Shown: piece after piece, positions 8,400-16,958 of the stretch
Position numbering within the stretch: the first letter of the stretch is position 1
How the letters are laid out: each line of letters opens with the position of its first letter
NCBI RefSeq assembly: GCF_000425105.1
Contig: NZ_AULD01000006.1
Span: 434,001-498,000 of the forward strand
Source: Agrococcus lahaulensis DSM 17612
GTDB taxonomy: Bacteria > Actinomycetota > Actinomycetes > Actinomycetales > Microbacteriaceae
Reading direction: 5' to 3'
Length of the DNA: 64,000 nucleotides
The notes under the pieces: model-generated
What the model was told of the DNA's origin: nothing
The model's input: only the letters and a program-made list of their open reading frames with translations
Databases searched by the model: none
Program-made: the position numbers and the translations under genes

Positions 8400-9211
8400 C
8401 GAGCGACCACCTGCGCCCTGGCCGGGGCCTCGACGACGCGACGGTCACCGCGATCGCCGACGAGCTCGCCGAGGCCACGCGCTCGCGGGGCACGATCGAG
8501 CGGATCTCCACCCGCTACCCCGAGGCGACGATCGAGGACTCCTACGCCGTGCAGCGCATCTGGCGCGCGCGGCGCGAGGAGGCCGGCGCGCGCCTCGTGG
8601 GCCGCAAGATCGGCCTCACGAGCAAGGCGATGCAGGAGGCGACGGGCATCACCGAGCCCGACTACGGCGTGATCTTCGCCGACCAGGCCTACCGCTCGGG
8701 AGACGAGGTCGAGCACGCGCAGTGGTCGAACGTGCGCGTCGAGGTCGAGCTCGCCTTCGTGCTGCGCTCGCCGCTCGAGGGCGATGGACTGACGATCGAC
8801 GACGTGCTCGACGCGACTGAGGTCGTCGTGCCGGCGCTCGAGATCCTCGACTCCCACATCGAGCTCGCGGGCCGGACGATCGTCGACACCATCAGCGACA
8901 ACGCGGCGCTCGGCGCCGTCGTCGTGGGCGACGTCGAGCTCGGGCCCCGCGACCGCAACCTCGCGTGGATCGGCGCGCAGTGCTTCGTCAACGGCGAGGT
9001 GATCGAGACCGGCGTCTCGGGCGGCGTGCTGGGCCACCCCGCGCTCGGCGTCGCGTGGCTCGCGGGCAAGCTCGCGCAGCACGGCGACCGGCTCGAGGCG
9101 GGCGAGCTCATCCTCGCGGGCTCCTTCACCCGGCCCGTGTGGGTGCACCCGGGCGACCGCGTCCGCGTCGAGTTCCAGGACGCGGGGATGGTCGAGGTGG
9201 CGTTCCGATGA
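8396..9211 (+). CDS. hpaH: 2-oxo-hept-4-ene-1,7-dioate hydratase
   Basis: A 271-residue member of the hydratase/decarboxylase family (MhpD/HpaH-like), the usual length. The conserved GRKIGLTSKAMQEATGI and EPDYGVIF segments are present, with the metal site VEVELAFVL and the closing AGSFTRPV and HPGDRVRVEF. It adds water to the oxo-heptenedioate produced after decarboxylation, giving the substrate of the aldolase encoded next. The GTG start lies in the hpaD stop, and its own stop overlaps the hpaI ATG (ATGA), so hpaD-hpaH-hpaI are translationally coupled. Confidence 0.92.
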   Translation: MTSDHLRPGRGLDDATVTAIADELAEATRSRGTIERISTRYPEATIEDSYAVQRIWRARREEAGARLVGRKIGLTSKAMQEATGITEPDYGVIFADQAYRSGDEVEHAQWSNVRVEVELAFVLRSPLEGDGLTIDDVLDATEVVVPALEILDSHIELAGRTIVDTISDNAALGAVVVGDVELGPRDRNLAWIGAQCFVNGEVIETGVSGGVLGHPALGVAWLAGKLAQHGDRLEAGELILAGSFTRPVWVHPGDRVRVEFQDAGMVEVAFR

Positions 9212-10017
9212 GCGCGCTCAAGCCGACCCTGCGCGACGTGCTGGCGGGCGCCGACCGCGCCCTCGTGGGCCTGTGGAACGCATCCGGCAGTCCGATCGCC
9301 GCCGAGCTCATGGCGGGCTCGGGCGCCGACCTGCTCCTCGTCGACGGCGAGCACGGCCCGATCGAGCTGCGCGACATCCTGCACATCCTGCAGGCGGCCG
9401 AGGCGTACCCGGTCACGACGATCGTGCGCGTGCCGTGGAACGACCCCGTGCGCATCAAGCAGGTGCTCGACCTCGGCGCCCAGAACATCGTCGTGCCGAT
9501 GGTGTCGACCGCCGCCGACGCCGAGGCCGCCGTGCGCGCGGCCCGCTACCCGGGCGCCGCGGGCGACCGCCCCGGGGCGCGCGGCATCGGCTCGGCCCTC
9601 GCCCGCTCGGCCCGCTGGGGCCGCGCCGCTGGCTACGTCGGCGACGCCGACCGGCACGTGTCGGTGATCGTGCAGATCGAGACGGCGGATGCGGTGGCGA
9701 ACGCCGCCGAGATCGCCGCCGTCGACGGCGTGGACGCCGTCTTCATCGGCCCCGCCGACCTCGCCGGCTCGATGGGCCTCCCGGGCTCGCCGGGCGCGCC
9801 CGAGGTCGTCGCCGCGGTCGACGCGGCGATCGACGCCGTGCGCGGCGCGGGCAAGCCCGTCGGCGTCAACGCGTTCGCCGAGGCCGACCAGGACCGGGTG
9901 CTGGCGCGCGGCGCCGCGTTCGTGTTCGTCTCGGCCGACGTCACGCTCATGGCGCGCGGCTCGGAGGCGGCCGTGGCCCGCATCCGCGACTCGCGCACCG
10001 TCGCAGACAGCTACTAG
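9208..10017 (+). CDS. hpaI: 4-hydroxy-2-oxoheptane-1,7-dioate aldolase
   Basis: A 269-residue class II pyruvate aldolase of the HpcH/HpaI family. The active-site set is visible: H49 in DGEHGP, R74 in TIVRVPW, E158 in QIETADA and D184 in GPADLAGSMG. It splits the hydroxy-oxo-diacid into pyruvate and succinate semialdehyde, the last step of the homoprotocatechuate meta pathway. It is slightly longer than the E. coli enzyme. Translation is coupled to hpaH through the ATGA overlap. Confidence 0.93.
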   Translation: MSALKPTLRDVLAGADRALVGLWNASGSPIAAELMAGSGADLLLVDGEHGPIELRDILHILQAAEAYPVTTIVRVPWNDPVRIKQVLDLGAQNIVVPMVSTAADAEAAVRAARYPGAAGDRPGARGIGSALARSARWGRAAGYVGDADRHVSVIVQIETADAVANAAEIAAVDGVDAVFIGPADLAGSMGLPGSPGAPEVVAAVDAAIDAVRGAGKPVGVNAFAEADQDRVLARGAAFVFVSADVTLMARGSEAAVARIRDSRTVADSY

Positions 10018-10038
10018 TCATCCTTCGAAGGAGAAGCC

Positions 10039-12042
10039 ATGCAGTTCCACCACCACGGCTACGTCAAGGGCGACCCGCGCATCCTCCCCGCCGCGGGCAT
10101 CGGCCTCGACCGGCCCGCGGAGCTCCCCGATGAGATGGACGTGCTCATCGTCGGCACCGGGCCGGCGGGCGTGCTGCTCGGCGCGCAGCTGTCGATGTAC
10201 CCCGAGGTGCACACGCGCATCATCGAGCGCCGCGACGGCCGCCTCGAGCTCGGCCAGGCCGACGGCCTGCAGGCTCGCTCGATCGAGACCTTCCAGGCCT
10301 TCGGCTTCGCCGAGCGGCTGCTGCAGGAGGCCTACCGCATCACCGAGATGCAGTTCTGGCGGCCCGACCCCGCCGACCGCTCGCGCATCTACCGCGCCGA
10401 GGCCACGCCCGACTCCGCGGGCGTCGAGGGCTCGACGCTCAGCGAGTTCCCGCACGTCATCTGCAACCAGGCGCGCGTGCAGGACTACTTCTGCGAGTAC
10501 ATGGCCAACTCGCCGAGCCGCATGACGCCCGACTTCGGCTGGGAGCTGCTCGGCCTCGAGGTCGAGGACGGCGAGACCCACCCGGTGAAGGCGACGCTCC
10601 GCCGCACGGCGGGCCCCGACGCCGGCACCGAGCGCGTCGTGCGGGCGAAGTACGCGGTCGGGTGCGACGGCGCCCGCTCGGTCGTGCGCAAGTCGATCGG
10701 CGGGCAGCTGCTCGGCGACTCGCGCAACCACGCGTGGGGCGTCATGGACGTGCTCGTCGACACCGACTTCCCCGACATCCGCACGAAGTGCGCGATCCAG
10801 TCGGAGGCCGGCAGCATCCTGCTCATCCCTCGCGAGGGCAACGCGCTGTGCCGCATCTACGTCGACATGGGCGACATCGCGCCCGAGGACCACGGCAAGG
10901 TGCGCGAGACGCCGCTCGAGCGGATCGTCGAGATCGCCCAGTCGATCTTCCACCCCTACCGGCTCGAGGTCCGCGACGTCGCGTGGTGGAGCATCTACGA
11001 GGTGGGCCAGCGCCTGACCGACACGTTCGACGACGTGAAGCCCGAGGAGCGCGGCACGGTCGAGCCGCACGTCTTCATCGCGGGCGACGCGTGCCACACG
11101 CACTCGGCGAAGGCCGGGCAGGGCATGAACGTCTCGATGCAGGACACGTTCAACCTGGGCTGGAAGCTCGGCTCGGTGCTCACGGGGCGCTCCCCGGAGT
11201 CGCTGCTCGACACCTACTCGGTCGAGCGCCGGGACGTCGCCCAGAAGCTCATCGACTTCGACCGCGAGTGGTCGACGCTCATGGGCGCGAAGGTGCTCGA
11301 CCCCGAGCACCCCGAGCTCGGCGGCGTCGACCCCAAGGAGGTCACGGCGCACTACCTCAAGAGCGAGGTGCAGGCCTCCGCCTTCGGCACGCACTACGAG
11401 CCCTCGATGATCGTCGAGGCGGGCGAGCACCAGCACCTCGCGACCGGGTTCCCGATCGGCAAGCGCTGCTGGTCGGCGCCGGTCGTGCGCGTTTGCGACG
11501 CGGTGCCGATGGAGCTCGGCCACCACATGCGGGCCGACGGCCGCTGGCGGCTCTACGCCTTCGCGGGCCGCGAGGCGCCCGGGCAGGGCGGCGCGATCGA
11601 GGGGTGGGCGCAGTGGCTGCGCACCTCGTCCGAGTCGCCGTACGTGCGCACGCGCCGCGAGGGCGACGACGCCGGCAGCGTCTTCGACGTCAAGGTCGTG
11701 TGGCAGCAGGACCACGACGCGATCGAGCCGCACGACGTCGACGACGTCTTCCGGCCGCGCTTCGGCCCCTTCCAGCTGCGCGACGAGGAGCTCGTCTACG
11801 CCGCCGATCCGGAGGACGACATCTTCGAGCGCCGCGGGGTCAGCCGCGACGGATGCGTCGTGGTCGTTCGGCCCGACATGTTCGTCGCCGCCGTGCTGCC
11901 GCTCGAGCGCCCCGAGCTGCTCGCCGAGTTCTTCGACGGCGTGCTGCTCCCGGCCGATCCGCAGCACGACCCGGCCGTCGAGATCGAGCCGCGCCCCGGC
12001 GCGCTGCAGCAAGCGCGCGCGAAGGTGTCGGCCGAAGCCTGA
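10039..12042 (+). CDS. Large FAD-dependent aromatic hydroxylase (MobA/phenol 2-monooxygenase type)
   Basis: A 667-residue class A flavoprotein. The dinucleotide site is VGTGPAGVLLG near residue 38. A CDGARS motif lies about a third of the way in and GDACHTHSAKAGQGMN near the middle, followed by a thioredoxin-like C-terminal domain of the kind found in phenol 2-monooxygenase and 3-hydroxybenzoate 4-monooxygenase. AAGGAG precedes the ATG. It lies 21 bp after hpaI, so it is the last gene of the operon. The cluster lacks the two-component HpaBC hydroxylase, so this enzyme probably supplies homoprotocatechuate. By analogy to MobA it may hydroxylate a meta-hydroxy acid such as 3-hydroxyphenylacetate at C4. 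The substrate is inference. Confidence 0.85.
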   Translation: MQFHHHGYVKGDPRILPAAGIGLDRPAELPDEMDVLIVGTGPAGVLLGAQLSMYPEVHTRIIERRDGRLELGQADGLQARSIETFQAFGFAERLLQEAYRITEMQFWRPDPADRSRIYRAEATPDSAGVEGSTLSEFPHVICNQARVQDYFCEYMANSPSRMTPDFGWELLGLEVEDGETHPVKATLRRTAGPDAGTERVVRAKYAVGCDGARSVVRKSIGGQLLGDSRNHAWGVMDVLVDTDFPDIRTKCAIQSEAGSILLIPREGNALCRIYVDMGDIAPEDHGKVRETPLERIVEIAQSIFHPYRLEVRDVAWWSIYEVGQRLTDTFDDVKPEERGTVEPHVFIAGDACHTHSAKAGQGMNVSMQDTFNLGWKLGSVLTGRSPESLLDTYSVERRDVAQKLIDFDREWSTLMGAKVLDPEHPELGGVDPKEVTAHYLKSEVQASAFGTHYEPSMIVEAGEHQHLATGFPIGKRCWSAPVVRVCDAVPMELGHHMRADGRWRLYAFAGREAPGQGGAIEGWAQWLRTSSESPYVRTRREGDDAGSVFDVKVVWQQDHDAIEPHDVDDVFRPRFGPFQLRDEELVYAADPEDDIFERRGVSRDGCVVVVRPDMFVAAVLPLERPELLAEFFDGVLLPADPQHDPAVEIEPRPGALQQARAKVSAEA

Positions 12043-12056
12043 GCTCCTCGGTCTCG

Positions 12057-12095
12057 GGGCCCGCGCCGCCGTCGTGACCGACGCGGCGCGGGCCC
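12057..12095 (+). terminator. Intrinsic terminator after the aromatic operon
   Basis: A 13-bp perfect stem (GGGCCCGCGCCGC and its complement) with a 13-base loop begins 15 bp after the monooxygenase stop. It marks the end of the catabolic operon. Confidence 0.65.
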
Positions 12096-12127
12096 TGCTG
12101 CATGCTCGGCGCCCTTGTGCAGCGATG

Positions 12128-12142
12128 GCTAATGCGATTAGC
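12128..12142. promoter_or_regulatory. Probable TetR operator before the hydrolase gene
   Basis: GCTAATGCGATTAGC has perfect 6-bp arms (GCTAAT/ATTAGC) around three bases and sits 9 bp upstream of the hydrolase ATG. It is strikingly AT-rich for this region. The TetR-family gene at the end of the same two-gene unit is the likely binder, which would give autoregulation. Confidence 0.6.
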
Positions 12143-12150
12143 CTGAGCGC

Positions 12151-12981
12151 ATGTGCACCGCCACGACCGCCCGGCTCGCCTTCGACGGCCGCTCGCTCGC
12201 CTTCGACGTCGCGGGCGCCGGCCCGCTCGTCGTGTGCCTCCCCGGCATGGGCGACCTCCGCAGCGCCTACCGCCACCTCGTGCCCGAGCTCGTGGCGCAC
12301 GGCATGCGCGTCGCGACGCTCGACCTGCCCGGGCACGGCGACTCCGACGCGACGGCCGAGCCGCTCGTCGGCCAGCGCGACATCGCTCGCGCGGCCGTCG
12401 CGCTCGCCCGGCACCTCGGCGGCCCCGCGATCGTCGTCGGGCACTCCTACACGCCCGACAGCGCGCTGCTCGCGACGCAGCTCGCGCCCGACGCGATCGT
12501 CGGCGCCGTCGCGATCGCCCCCTGGGCGAGCACCGCGCCGCCCTCGCCCGCCATGCGCGTCGCGACGCGCGCCGTGACGAGCAGCGCCCTGCTGTGGTCG
12601 CTCTTCTACCGCTCGCTGCACCGCACGCCGCCCGTCGACCTCGGCGACCACCGCCGCCACATCGTCGCCTCGATGCGGCGTCCCCACGGCACCGCCGCGC
12701 TCCGGGCGATGGGCGAGGGCAGCGGGAAGGACGCGCGCGACGCCCGAGCGACGCAGACCGCCCCCGTCGCGGTCGTGATGGGCGAGCGCGACCCCGACTT
12801 CCGCGACCCCGCGGCCGAGGCGAATGCGTACGCCGAGGCCTTGCCCGCGGGCGTCGCCGAGGTGCGCACGGTCGCCGGCGCGGGGCACTACCCGCACGCG
12901 GAGCGACCGGTCGAGACGGCGGATGCGGTGCTCGCCCTCGCGCGCCGCGTCGGGTGGGCCGTGGGCTCGGCGCGTGCCTAG
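12151..12981 (+). CDS. Alpha/beta-fold hydrolase
   Basis: A 276-residue protein with the alpha/beta hydrolase layout: an oxyanion loop PGMGD near residue 31, DLPGHGDSD, a nucleophile elbow VVGHSYTPD (Ser in G-H-S-Y-T; the last Gly is replaced by Thr), a late acid GERDPDF and the catalytic His in GAGHYPHAERP. The substrate is unknown; esterase or lactonase roles are possible. It forms a two-gene operon with the overlapping TetR gene and has a palindromic operator just upstream, so its ligand probably induces it. Confidence 0.8.
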   Translation: MCTATTARLAFDGRSLAFDVAGAGPLVVCLPGMGDLRSAYRHLVPELVAHGMRVATLDLPGHGDSDATAEPLVGQRDIARAAVALARHLGGPAIVVGHSYTPDSALLATQLAPDAIVGAVAIAPWASTAPPSPAMRVATRAVTSSALLWSLFYRSLHRTPPVDLGDHRRHIVASMRRPHGTAALRAMGEGSGKDARDARATQTAPVAVVMGERDPDFRDPAAEANAYAEALPAGVAEVRTVAGAGHYPHAERPVETADAVLALARRVGWAVGSARA

Positions 12982-13510
12982 GGCGGGCCTCTCCCCCGCC
13001 GCGCTCGTCGACGTCGCGCTCGAGGAGCTCGACGCGGGCGGCGGTCCGCTGTCGATCGGCGCGATCGCCGCGCGCGCGGGGGTCAAGCCGCCCTCGATCT
13101 ACAAGCACGTCGCGGGCCTCGCCGAGCTCGAGGCGCTCGTCGGCGCGCGCATCTACGACGACCTCGGCCACGAGCTCGAGGCGGCGACGGCAGGGCTCGA
13201 GCGGGCGGATGCCGCGCGGGCGTTCCTGCACGCGTACCGCGCCTTCGCCGTGCGGCACCCGGAGCGCTACCGGGCCCTCCCGGTGCATCCCCTCGGCCAT
13301 CCGCTGCTCGAGGCGGCGGGCGAGCGCGTGCTCGGGATCGCCGCGCGCGCCGTCGACGGCCTCTCGGGCGACGACGCGATCCACGCGCTCCGGGCGCTCC
13401 GCGCGGCCGCGCACGGCTTCGCGACGCTCGAGGCCGCGGGCGGCTTCGGCCTCGCGACCGACGTCGACGCATCCTTCGACCGCCTCGTCGACCGCCTCGT
13501 GGCGCCCTGA
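12974..13510 (+). CDS. TetR-family regulator with WHG-type C-terminal domain
   Basis: A 178-residue regulator. Residues about 6-52 hold the helix-turn-helix (LSIGAIAARAGVKPPSIYKH). The C-terminal part (HAYRAFAVRHPERYRAL, later AAAHGFATLEAAGGFG) resembles the WHG ligand-binding domain. The GTG at 12974 overlaps the hydrolase stop by 8 bases; no better start exists between them. It probably binds the palindrome at 12128 and represses the hydrolase and itself. Confidence 0.82.
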   Translation: MPRAGLSPAALVDVALEELDAGGGPLSIGAIAARAGVKPPSIYKHVAGLAELEALVGARIYDDLGHELEAATAGLERADAARAFLHAYRAFAVRHPERYRALPVHPLGHPLLEAAGERVLGIAARAVDGLSGDDAIHALRALRAAAHGFATLEAAGGFGLATDVDASFDRLVDRLVAP

Positions 13511-13610
13511 CGCCTCTCGCGCGACGTCCTGTCGACTCCCAAGTTCGGGCCGGTTCGCTGGGGTACAGTCGCCCGCACCGGGGGCTCCCGGAGGACGATG
13601 GGAGAACCGC

Positions 13611-14846
13611 ATGTCGGACAGCAGCGACCGCCTCGACGCGACACTCGATGCCGCAGACGCGCCGGCGCCGGATCACGACGCGAAGCCCGACTCCCCGCCC
13701 AAGCTCGAGGGCGCGAGCTGGAAGTACGCGCTCAAGCGGGCCATCAAGGAGTTCGGCACCGACGGCGGCACCGACCTCGCCGCGATGCTCACCTACTACA
13801 TGGTGCTCTCGCTCGCGCCGGGACTGCTCGCCGTCTTCTCGATCATCGCGCTCGTGCTCGCCAACAACGCGAGCACCGTCACGAGCCTCGTCGACGACCT
13901 CGCTCAGCGCGTGCCGGAGGACTACCGATCGCTCGTCGTCGACCTCGTCGAGACGATGACGAGCTCGGCCACCGGCGGCGTGATCGCGCTCATCATCGGC
14001 ATCGCGACGGCCGTGTGGTCGGCCTCCGCCTACGTCAAGGCGTTCTCGCGCTCGATGAACATCATCTACGGCATGGAGGAGGGTCGCGGCCTCATCAAGC
14101 AGACCGCGACGATGCTCCTCATCACGATCGCGCTGCTCGTGGGCGTCGTGCTGCTGCTCGTCTCGCTCGCCCTCAACGAGTCGCTCGTCGAGGGCGTGCT
14201 CGGGCCGATCGCCGAGCCGCTCGGCCTCGGCGGGCTGCTCGCCTTCATGCTGCAGACCTTCCTGCCGATCTGGGCATGGGTGAAGTGGCCCGTGATGCTC
14301 GCGATCGTGATCGCGATGATCGCGCTGCTCTACTACCTCGCCCCGAACGTGCAGCAGCCGAAGTTCACGTGGGTGAGCCTCGGCTCGATCTTCGCGATCG
14401 TCGGCATCGCGATCGCTGCAGTGGGCCTCTACCTCTACTTCACGCTCCTCACCGGCTACAGCGCCTACGGCACGATCGGCACGGTCATGGCGCTGCTGTT
14501 CGCGCTCTGGATCTTCAACATCGTGCTGATCCTCGGCGCCGAGGTCGACGCCGAGACCGAGCGCGCGCGGCAGCTGCAGACCGGCATCGAGGCGGAGGCG
14601 ACCATCCAGCTGCCGCCCCGCTCGACGAAGAAGGTCGAGAAGAAGGCCGAGGCGCGCGACAAGCTCGAGGCCGAGGGCCGCGAGATCCGCGAGGAGCACA
14701 GCGACGACACCGAGGACGACGATCGGGCGGATGCGCGGGGTCGCGACGACGACGGCGGTCGCGGCGATCGCGCCGGCGTCCGCGCCTCGAGCGAGGCGCG
14801 TCCCGCCAAGCGCAAGTTCCTCGGGATCTTCCCCCGGAAGGACTGA
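13611..14846 (+). CDS. YihY/BrkB-family inner membrane protein
   Basis: A 411-residue protein. After a charged N-terminus of about 45 residues come LKRAIKEFGTDGGTDLAAML and about six membrane segments typical of the YihY/BrkB family, with NIIYGMEEGRG between helices 2 and 3 and TGYSAYGTIGTV before the last. The C-terminal 100 residues are soluble and highly charged (KKVEKKAEARDKLEAEGRE, then Asp/Arg-rich), and probably cytosolic. GGAGA precedes the ATG at 13611. The molecular function of the family is unsettled. It stands alone and converges on the DoxX gene; a palindrome at 14843-14854 contains both stop codons. Confidence 0.85.
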   Translation: MSDSSDRLDATLDAADAPAPDHDAKPDSPPKLEGASWKYALKRAIKEFGTDGGTDLAAMLTYYMVLSLAPGLLAVFSIIALVLANNASTVTSLVDDLAQRVPEDYRSLVVDLVETMTSSATGGVIALIIGIATAVWSASAYVKAFSRSMNIIYGMEEGRGLIKQTATMLLITIALLVGVVLLLVSLALNESLVEGVLGPIAEPLGLGGLLAFMLQTFLPIWAWVKWPVMLAIVIAMIALLYYLAPNVQQPKFTWVSLGSIFAIVGIAIAAVGLYLYFTLLTGYSAYGTIGTVMALLFALWIFNIVLILGAEVDAETERARQLQTGIEAEATIQLPPRSTKKVEKKAEARDKLEAEGREIREEHSDDTEDDDRADARGRDDDGGRGDRAGVRASSEARPAKRKFLGIFPRKD

Positions 14847-14850
14847 CCGG

Positions 14851-15252
14851 TCAGCGGCGCGGAGGCCGCGTCGACCACAGCGCCCACGCGATGAGCACGG
14901 GCTGGAAGAGCAGTCGCGTGAAGCGCTTGTCGTCGGTGTCGAGCCCGAACGCATCCCGCCGGTGCAGCCACTGGGAGATGTTGCCGGGGAAAACGGCGGC
15001 GAAGAACGCCGCCGCGACGCGGCCGACGGCGCGGCGCCGCCCGTGCGGGGCGAGCAGCAGCGCGCCGCCGAGCGCGACCTCGGCGACGCCGGAGCCGAGC
15101 ACGACCGCGTCCTCGCTCACGGGCGCGAGCTCGGTGACGAGCTCTGGCACCTGGGCGCGGAACTCGTCTCGCGCGAACGTGAGGTGGCTGACGCCGGCGA
15201 AGACGAGCGAGGCGCCGAGCAGCACGCGAGCGGCGGTGCGGATGCCGGCCAT
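14851..15252 (-). CDS. DoxX-family membrane protein
   Basis: A 133-residue protein with four predicted membrane segments (RVLLGASLVFAGVSHL, VLGSGVAEVALGGALLL, VGRVAAAFFAAVFPGNISQW, LLFQPVLIAWALW). The HLTF and PGNISQW patterns match DoxX-like proteins of 120-150 residues. The specific role is unknown. The ATG shares one base with the upstream DUF1304 stop (TGATG), so both are co-translated. A second DoxX-like protein is encoded at 30646. Confidence 0.78.
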   Translation of the reverse strand: MAGIRTAARVLLGASLVFAGVSHLTFARDEFRAQVPELVTELAPVSEDAVVLGSGVAEVALGGALLLAPHGRRRAVGRVAAAFFAAVFPGNISQWLHRRDAFGLDTDDKRFTRLLFQPVLIAWALWSTRPPRR

Positions 15253-15650
15253 CAGACGCTCTGACCGAGGGCGACGAGGCCGGTGACGACCGCGACGAGC
15301 GGGAAGAAGCCCTGCACGACGGCGGCCCTCCCCTTCGAGCGGTCGCTCACGACGAGGTAGAGCGCTGCGGCGAGCATGATGCCCGTGATCGTCAGCAGCA
15401 GCGTGAGTCCCGGGCCGCGGAGGCCCGTGACGATGAGGATGACGCTCGCGACCGCGGCGATGCCGAGCAGCAGGTTGTAGACGCCCTGGTTGGCGGCGAG
15501 CTGCTTCGAGAGCGCCGCCTGCTCGGGCGTCGTGCCGAAGACGCGGCGCGTGCCCGGCTCCTCCCAGCGGAGCGTCTCGAGCACGAAGATGTAGCCGTGC
15601 ACGGCTGCGGCGAGCGCGGCCGCGATGCACGCGATGACGGCGAGGTCCAT
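15252..15650 (-). CDS. DUF1304 membrane protein
   Basis: A 132-residue protein with four membrane helices and family hallmarks: HGYIFVLETLRWEEPGTRRVFG followed by LAANQGVYNLLLG. The ATG at 15648-15650 matches the family's usual start; the frame is open further upstream without homology. It is the first gene of a two-gene unit with the DoxX protein and is divergent from the cysteine-synthase-like gene. The function of DUF1304 is not known. Confidence 0.85.
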   Translation of the reverse strand: MDLAVIACIAAALAAAVHGYIFVLETLRWEEPGTRRVFGTTPEQAALSKQLAANQGVYNLLLGIAAVASVILIVTGLRGPGLTLLLTITGIMLAAALYLVVSDRSKGRAAVVQGFFPLVAVVTGLVALGQSV

Positions 15651-15781
15651 GCGCCGCAGTCTAGGCAGTCGGGCTCGGATCGTGGCCGAGCGAAGCGCAG
15701 GCTTGCCGCGGACGCGCTCGTGTGGCATGACTGGAGCGAGCGCCGCGCTCGAGTGGCGCACACTCGCGGGAAGCAGGGCGC

Positions 15782-16732
15782 ATGGGCGAGCACGGCATCC
15801 TCTCCTCGCCGCTCGATGCGATCGGCGGCACGCCGCTCGTGCAGCTGCGCCGCCTCGTGCCGCCGCGGGCGGCGCGCGTGCTCGTGAAGCTCGAGGGCGG
15901 CAACCCGACCGGCAGCTACAAGGACCGGATGGCGAGGGCGATCGTCGAGGCGGCCGAGCGGCGCGGCGACCTGCGGCCGGGCAGGCGCCTCGTCGAGTAC
16001 TCCGGCGGCAGCACCGGTTCGTCGCTCGCCTTCGTGTGCGCGGTCAAGGGCTACGCGCTCTCGATCGTCTCGTCCGACGCCTTCGCGAAGGAGAAGCTCG
16101 ACACCATGCGCGCGCTCGGCGCCGAGGTCACGCTCGTCGACAGCGACGGCGGGCGCATCACCCCCGACCTGTTCGTGCGGATGCGCGAGGAGGTCGAGCG
16201 CATCGTCGAGCGCGAGGACGCGTGGTGGGTCGACCAGTTCCACAACGCGGATGCGCTCACGGGCTACGCGGCGCTCGGCCGGGAGATCCTCGAGGCGGTG
16301 GGCGCGAGCGGCGGTCGCGTCGACGCGTTCTGCGCGGGCGTCGGCACCGCGGGCATGCTCGTCGGCGCCGCCGGCGCGCTGCGGCGGCAGTCCGCGCCCG
16401 TGCGGGTCGTCGCGCTCGAACCGACGACCTCGCCGATGCTCACCGAGGGCAGAGCGGGGCCGCACCGCGTCGAGGGCATCGCGACGGGCATCGTCCCGCC
16501 GCTGCTCGCGCCCGGCACCTACGACGCGGCGGCGACGGTCGACGAGGCCGAGGCGCGCGCGCTCGCACGTCGGCTCGCGCGCGAGGAGGGCGTCTTCGCC
16601 GGCACGTCGAGCGCGGTCAACGTGGCGGGAGCGCTGCGCCTCGCCGAGCGGATCGGTGAGGGCGGCACCGTCGTGACGGTCGCGACCGACTCGGGGCTGA
16701 AGTACCTCGCCGGGGACCTCTACCGCGCCTGA
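15782..16732 (+). CDS. PLP-dependent cysteine synthase-like enzyme
   Basis: A 316-residue fold-type II PLP enzyme. K47 in NPTGSYKDRMA forms the Schiff base, GVGTAGML is the phosphate-binding glycine loop, and DSGLKYL closes the protein as in cysteine synthases. The substrate loop reads SGGSTGSS (near residue 75) where O-acetylserine sulfhydrylases normally have TSGNTG; the Asn-to-Ser change makes the usual assignment uncertain. Cystathionine beta-synthase-like or diaminopropionate-synthase-like roles are alternatives. It appears monocistronic. Confidence 0.8.
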   Translation: MGEHGILSSPLDAIGGTPLVQLRRLVPPRAARVLVKLEGGNPTGSYKDRMARAIVEAAERRGDLRPGRRLVEYSGGSTGSSLAFVCAVKGYALSIVSSDAFAKEKLDTMRALGAEVTLVDSDGGRITPDLFVRMREEVERIVEREDAWWVDQFHNADALTGYAALGREILEAVGASGGRVDAFCAGVGTAGMLVGAAGALRRQSAPVRVVALEPTTSPMLTEGRAGPHRVEGIATGIVPPLLAPGTYDAAATVDEAEARALARRLAREEGVFAGTSSAVNVAGALRLAERIGEGGTVVTVATDSGLKYLAGDLYRA

Positions 16733-16757
16733 GGAACCGTGCCGCGATAACGGAAGA

Positions 16758-16777
16758 AGCCCCGCTTCCGCGGGGCT
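16758..16777 (-). terminator. Terminator after tRNA-Gln
   Basis: An 8-bp stem (AGCCCCGC/GCGGGGCT) with loop TTCC lies 8 bp beyond the tRNA 3' end, followed on the reverse strand by TCTTCCG. It could also serve the convergent cysteine-synthase-like gene. Confidence 0.6.
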
Positions 16778-16785
16778 CCGAACGC

Positions 16786-16856
16786 TGGGGTACCTGGACT
16801 CGAACCAAGAACAAAGGTACCAGAAACCTCCGTGTTGCCAATTACACCATACCCCA
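16786..16856 (-). tRNA. tRNA-Gln (anticodon CTG)
   Basis: A 71-nt cloverleaf on the reverse strand: acceptor TGGGGTA/TACCCCA, D-stem GTGT/ACAC, anticodon stem GAGGT/ACCTT around loop TTCTGGT (anticodon CTG), and T-stem CTTGG/CCAGG with loop TTCGAGT. All stems pair, allowing G-T pairs. CCA is not encoded. It lies in the neighbourhood of gltX. Confidence 0.95.
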
Positions 16857-16958
16857 ATGGTCGCGCGCCGAGGCACTGCGAACCAAGAGTCGAGCATAGC
16901 AACTCCCGCCGCCGAGCGCGAATCCCGGTCGGCCGCGACCGCGGTCGGCGCGCCGGCG

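Noticed and set aside
10018-13086. A 1022-residue open frame antisense to the monooxygenase and hydrolase
   Set aside because: Low-complexity Arg/Ala/Val/Asp text without domains; the forward genes carry all the motifs.
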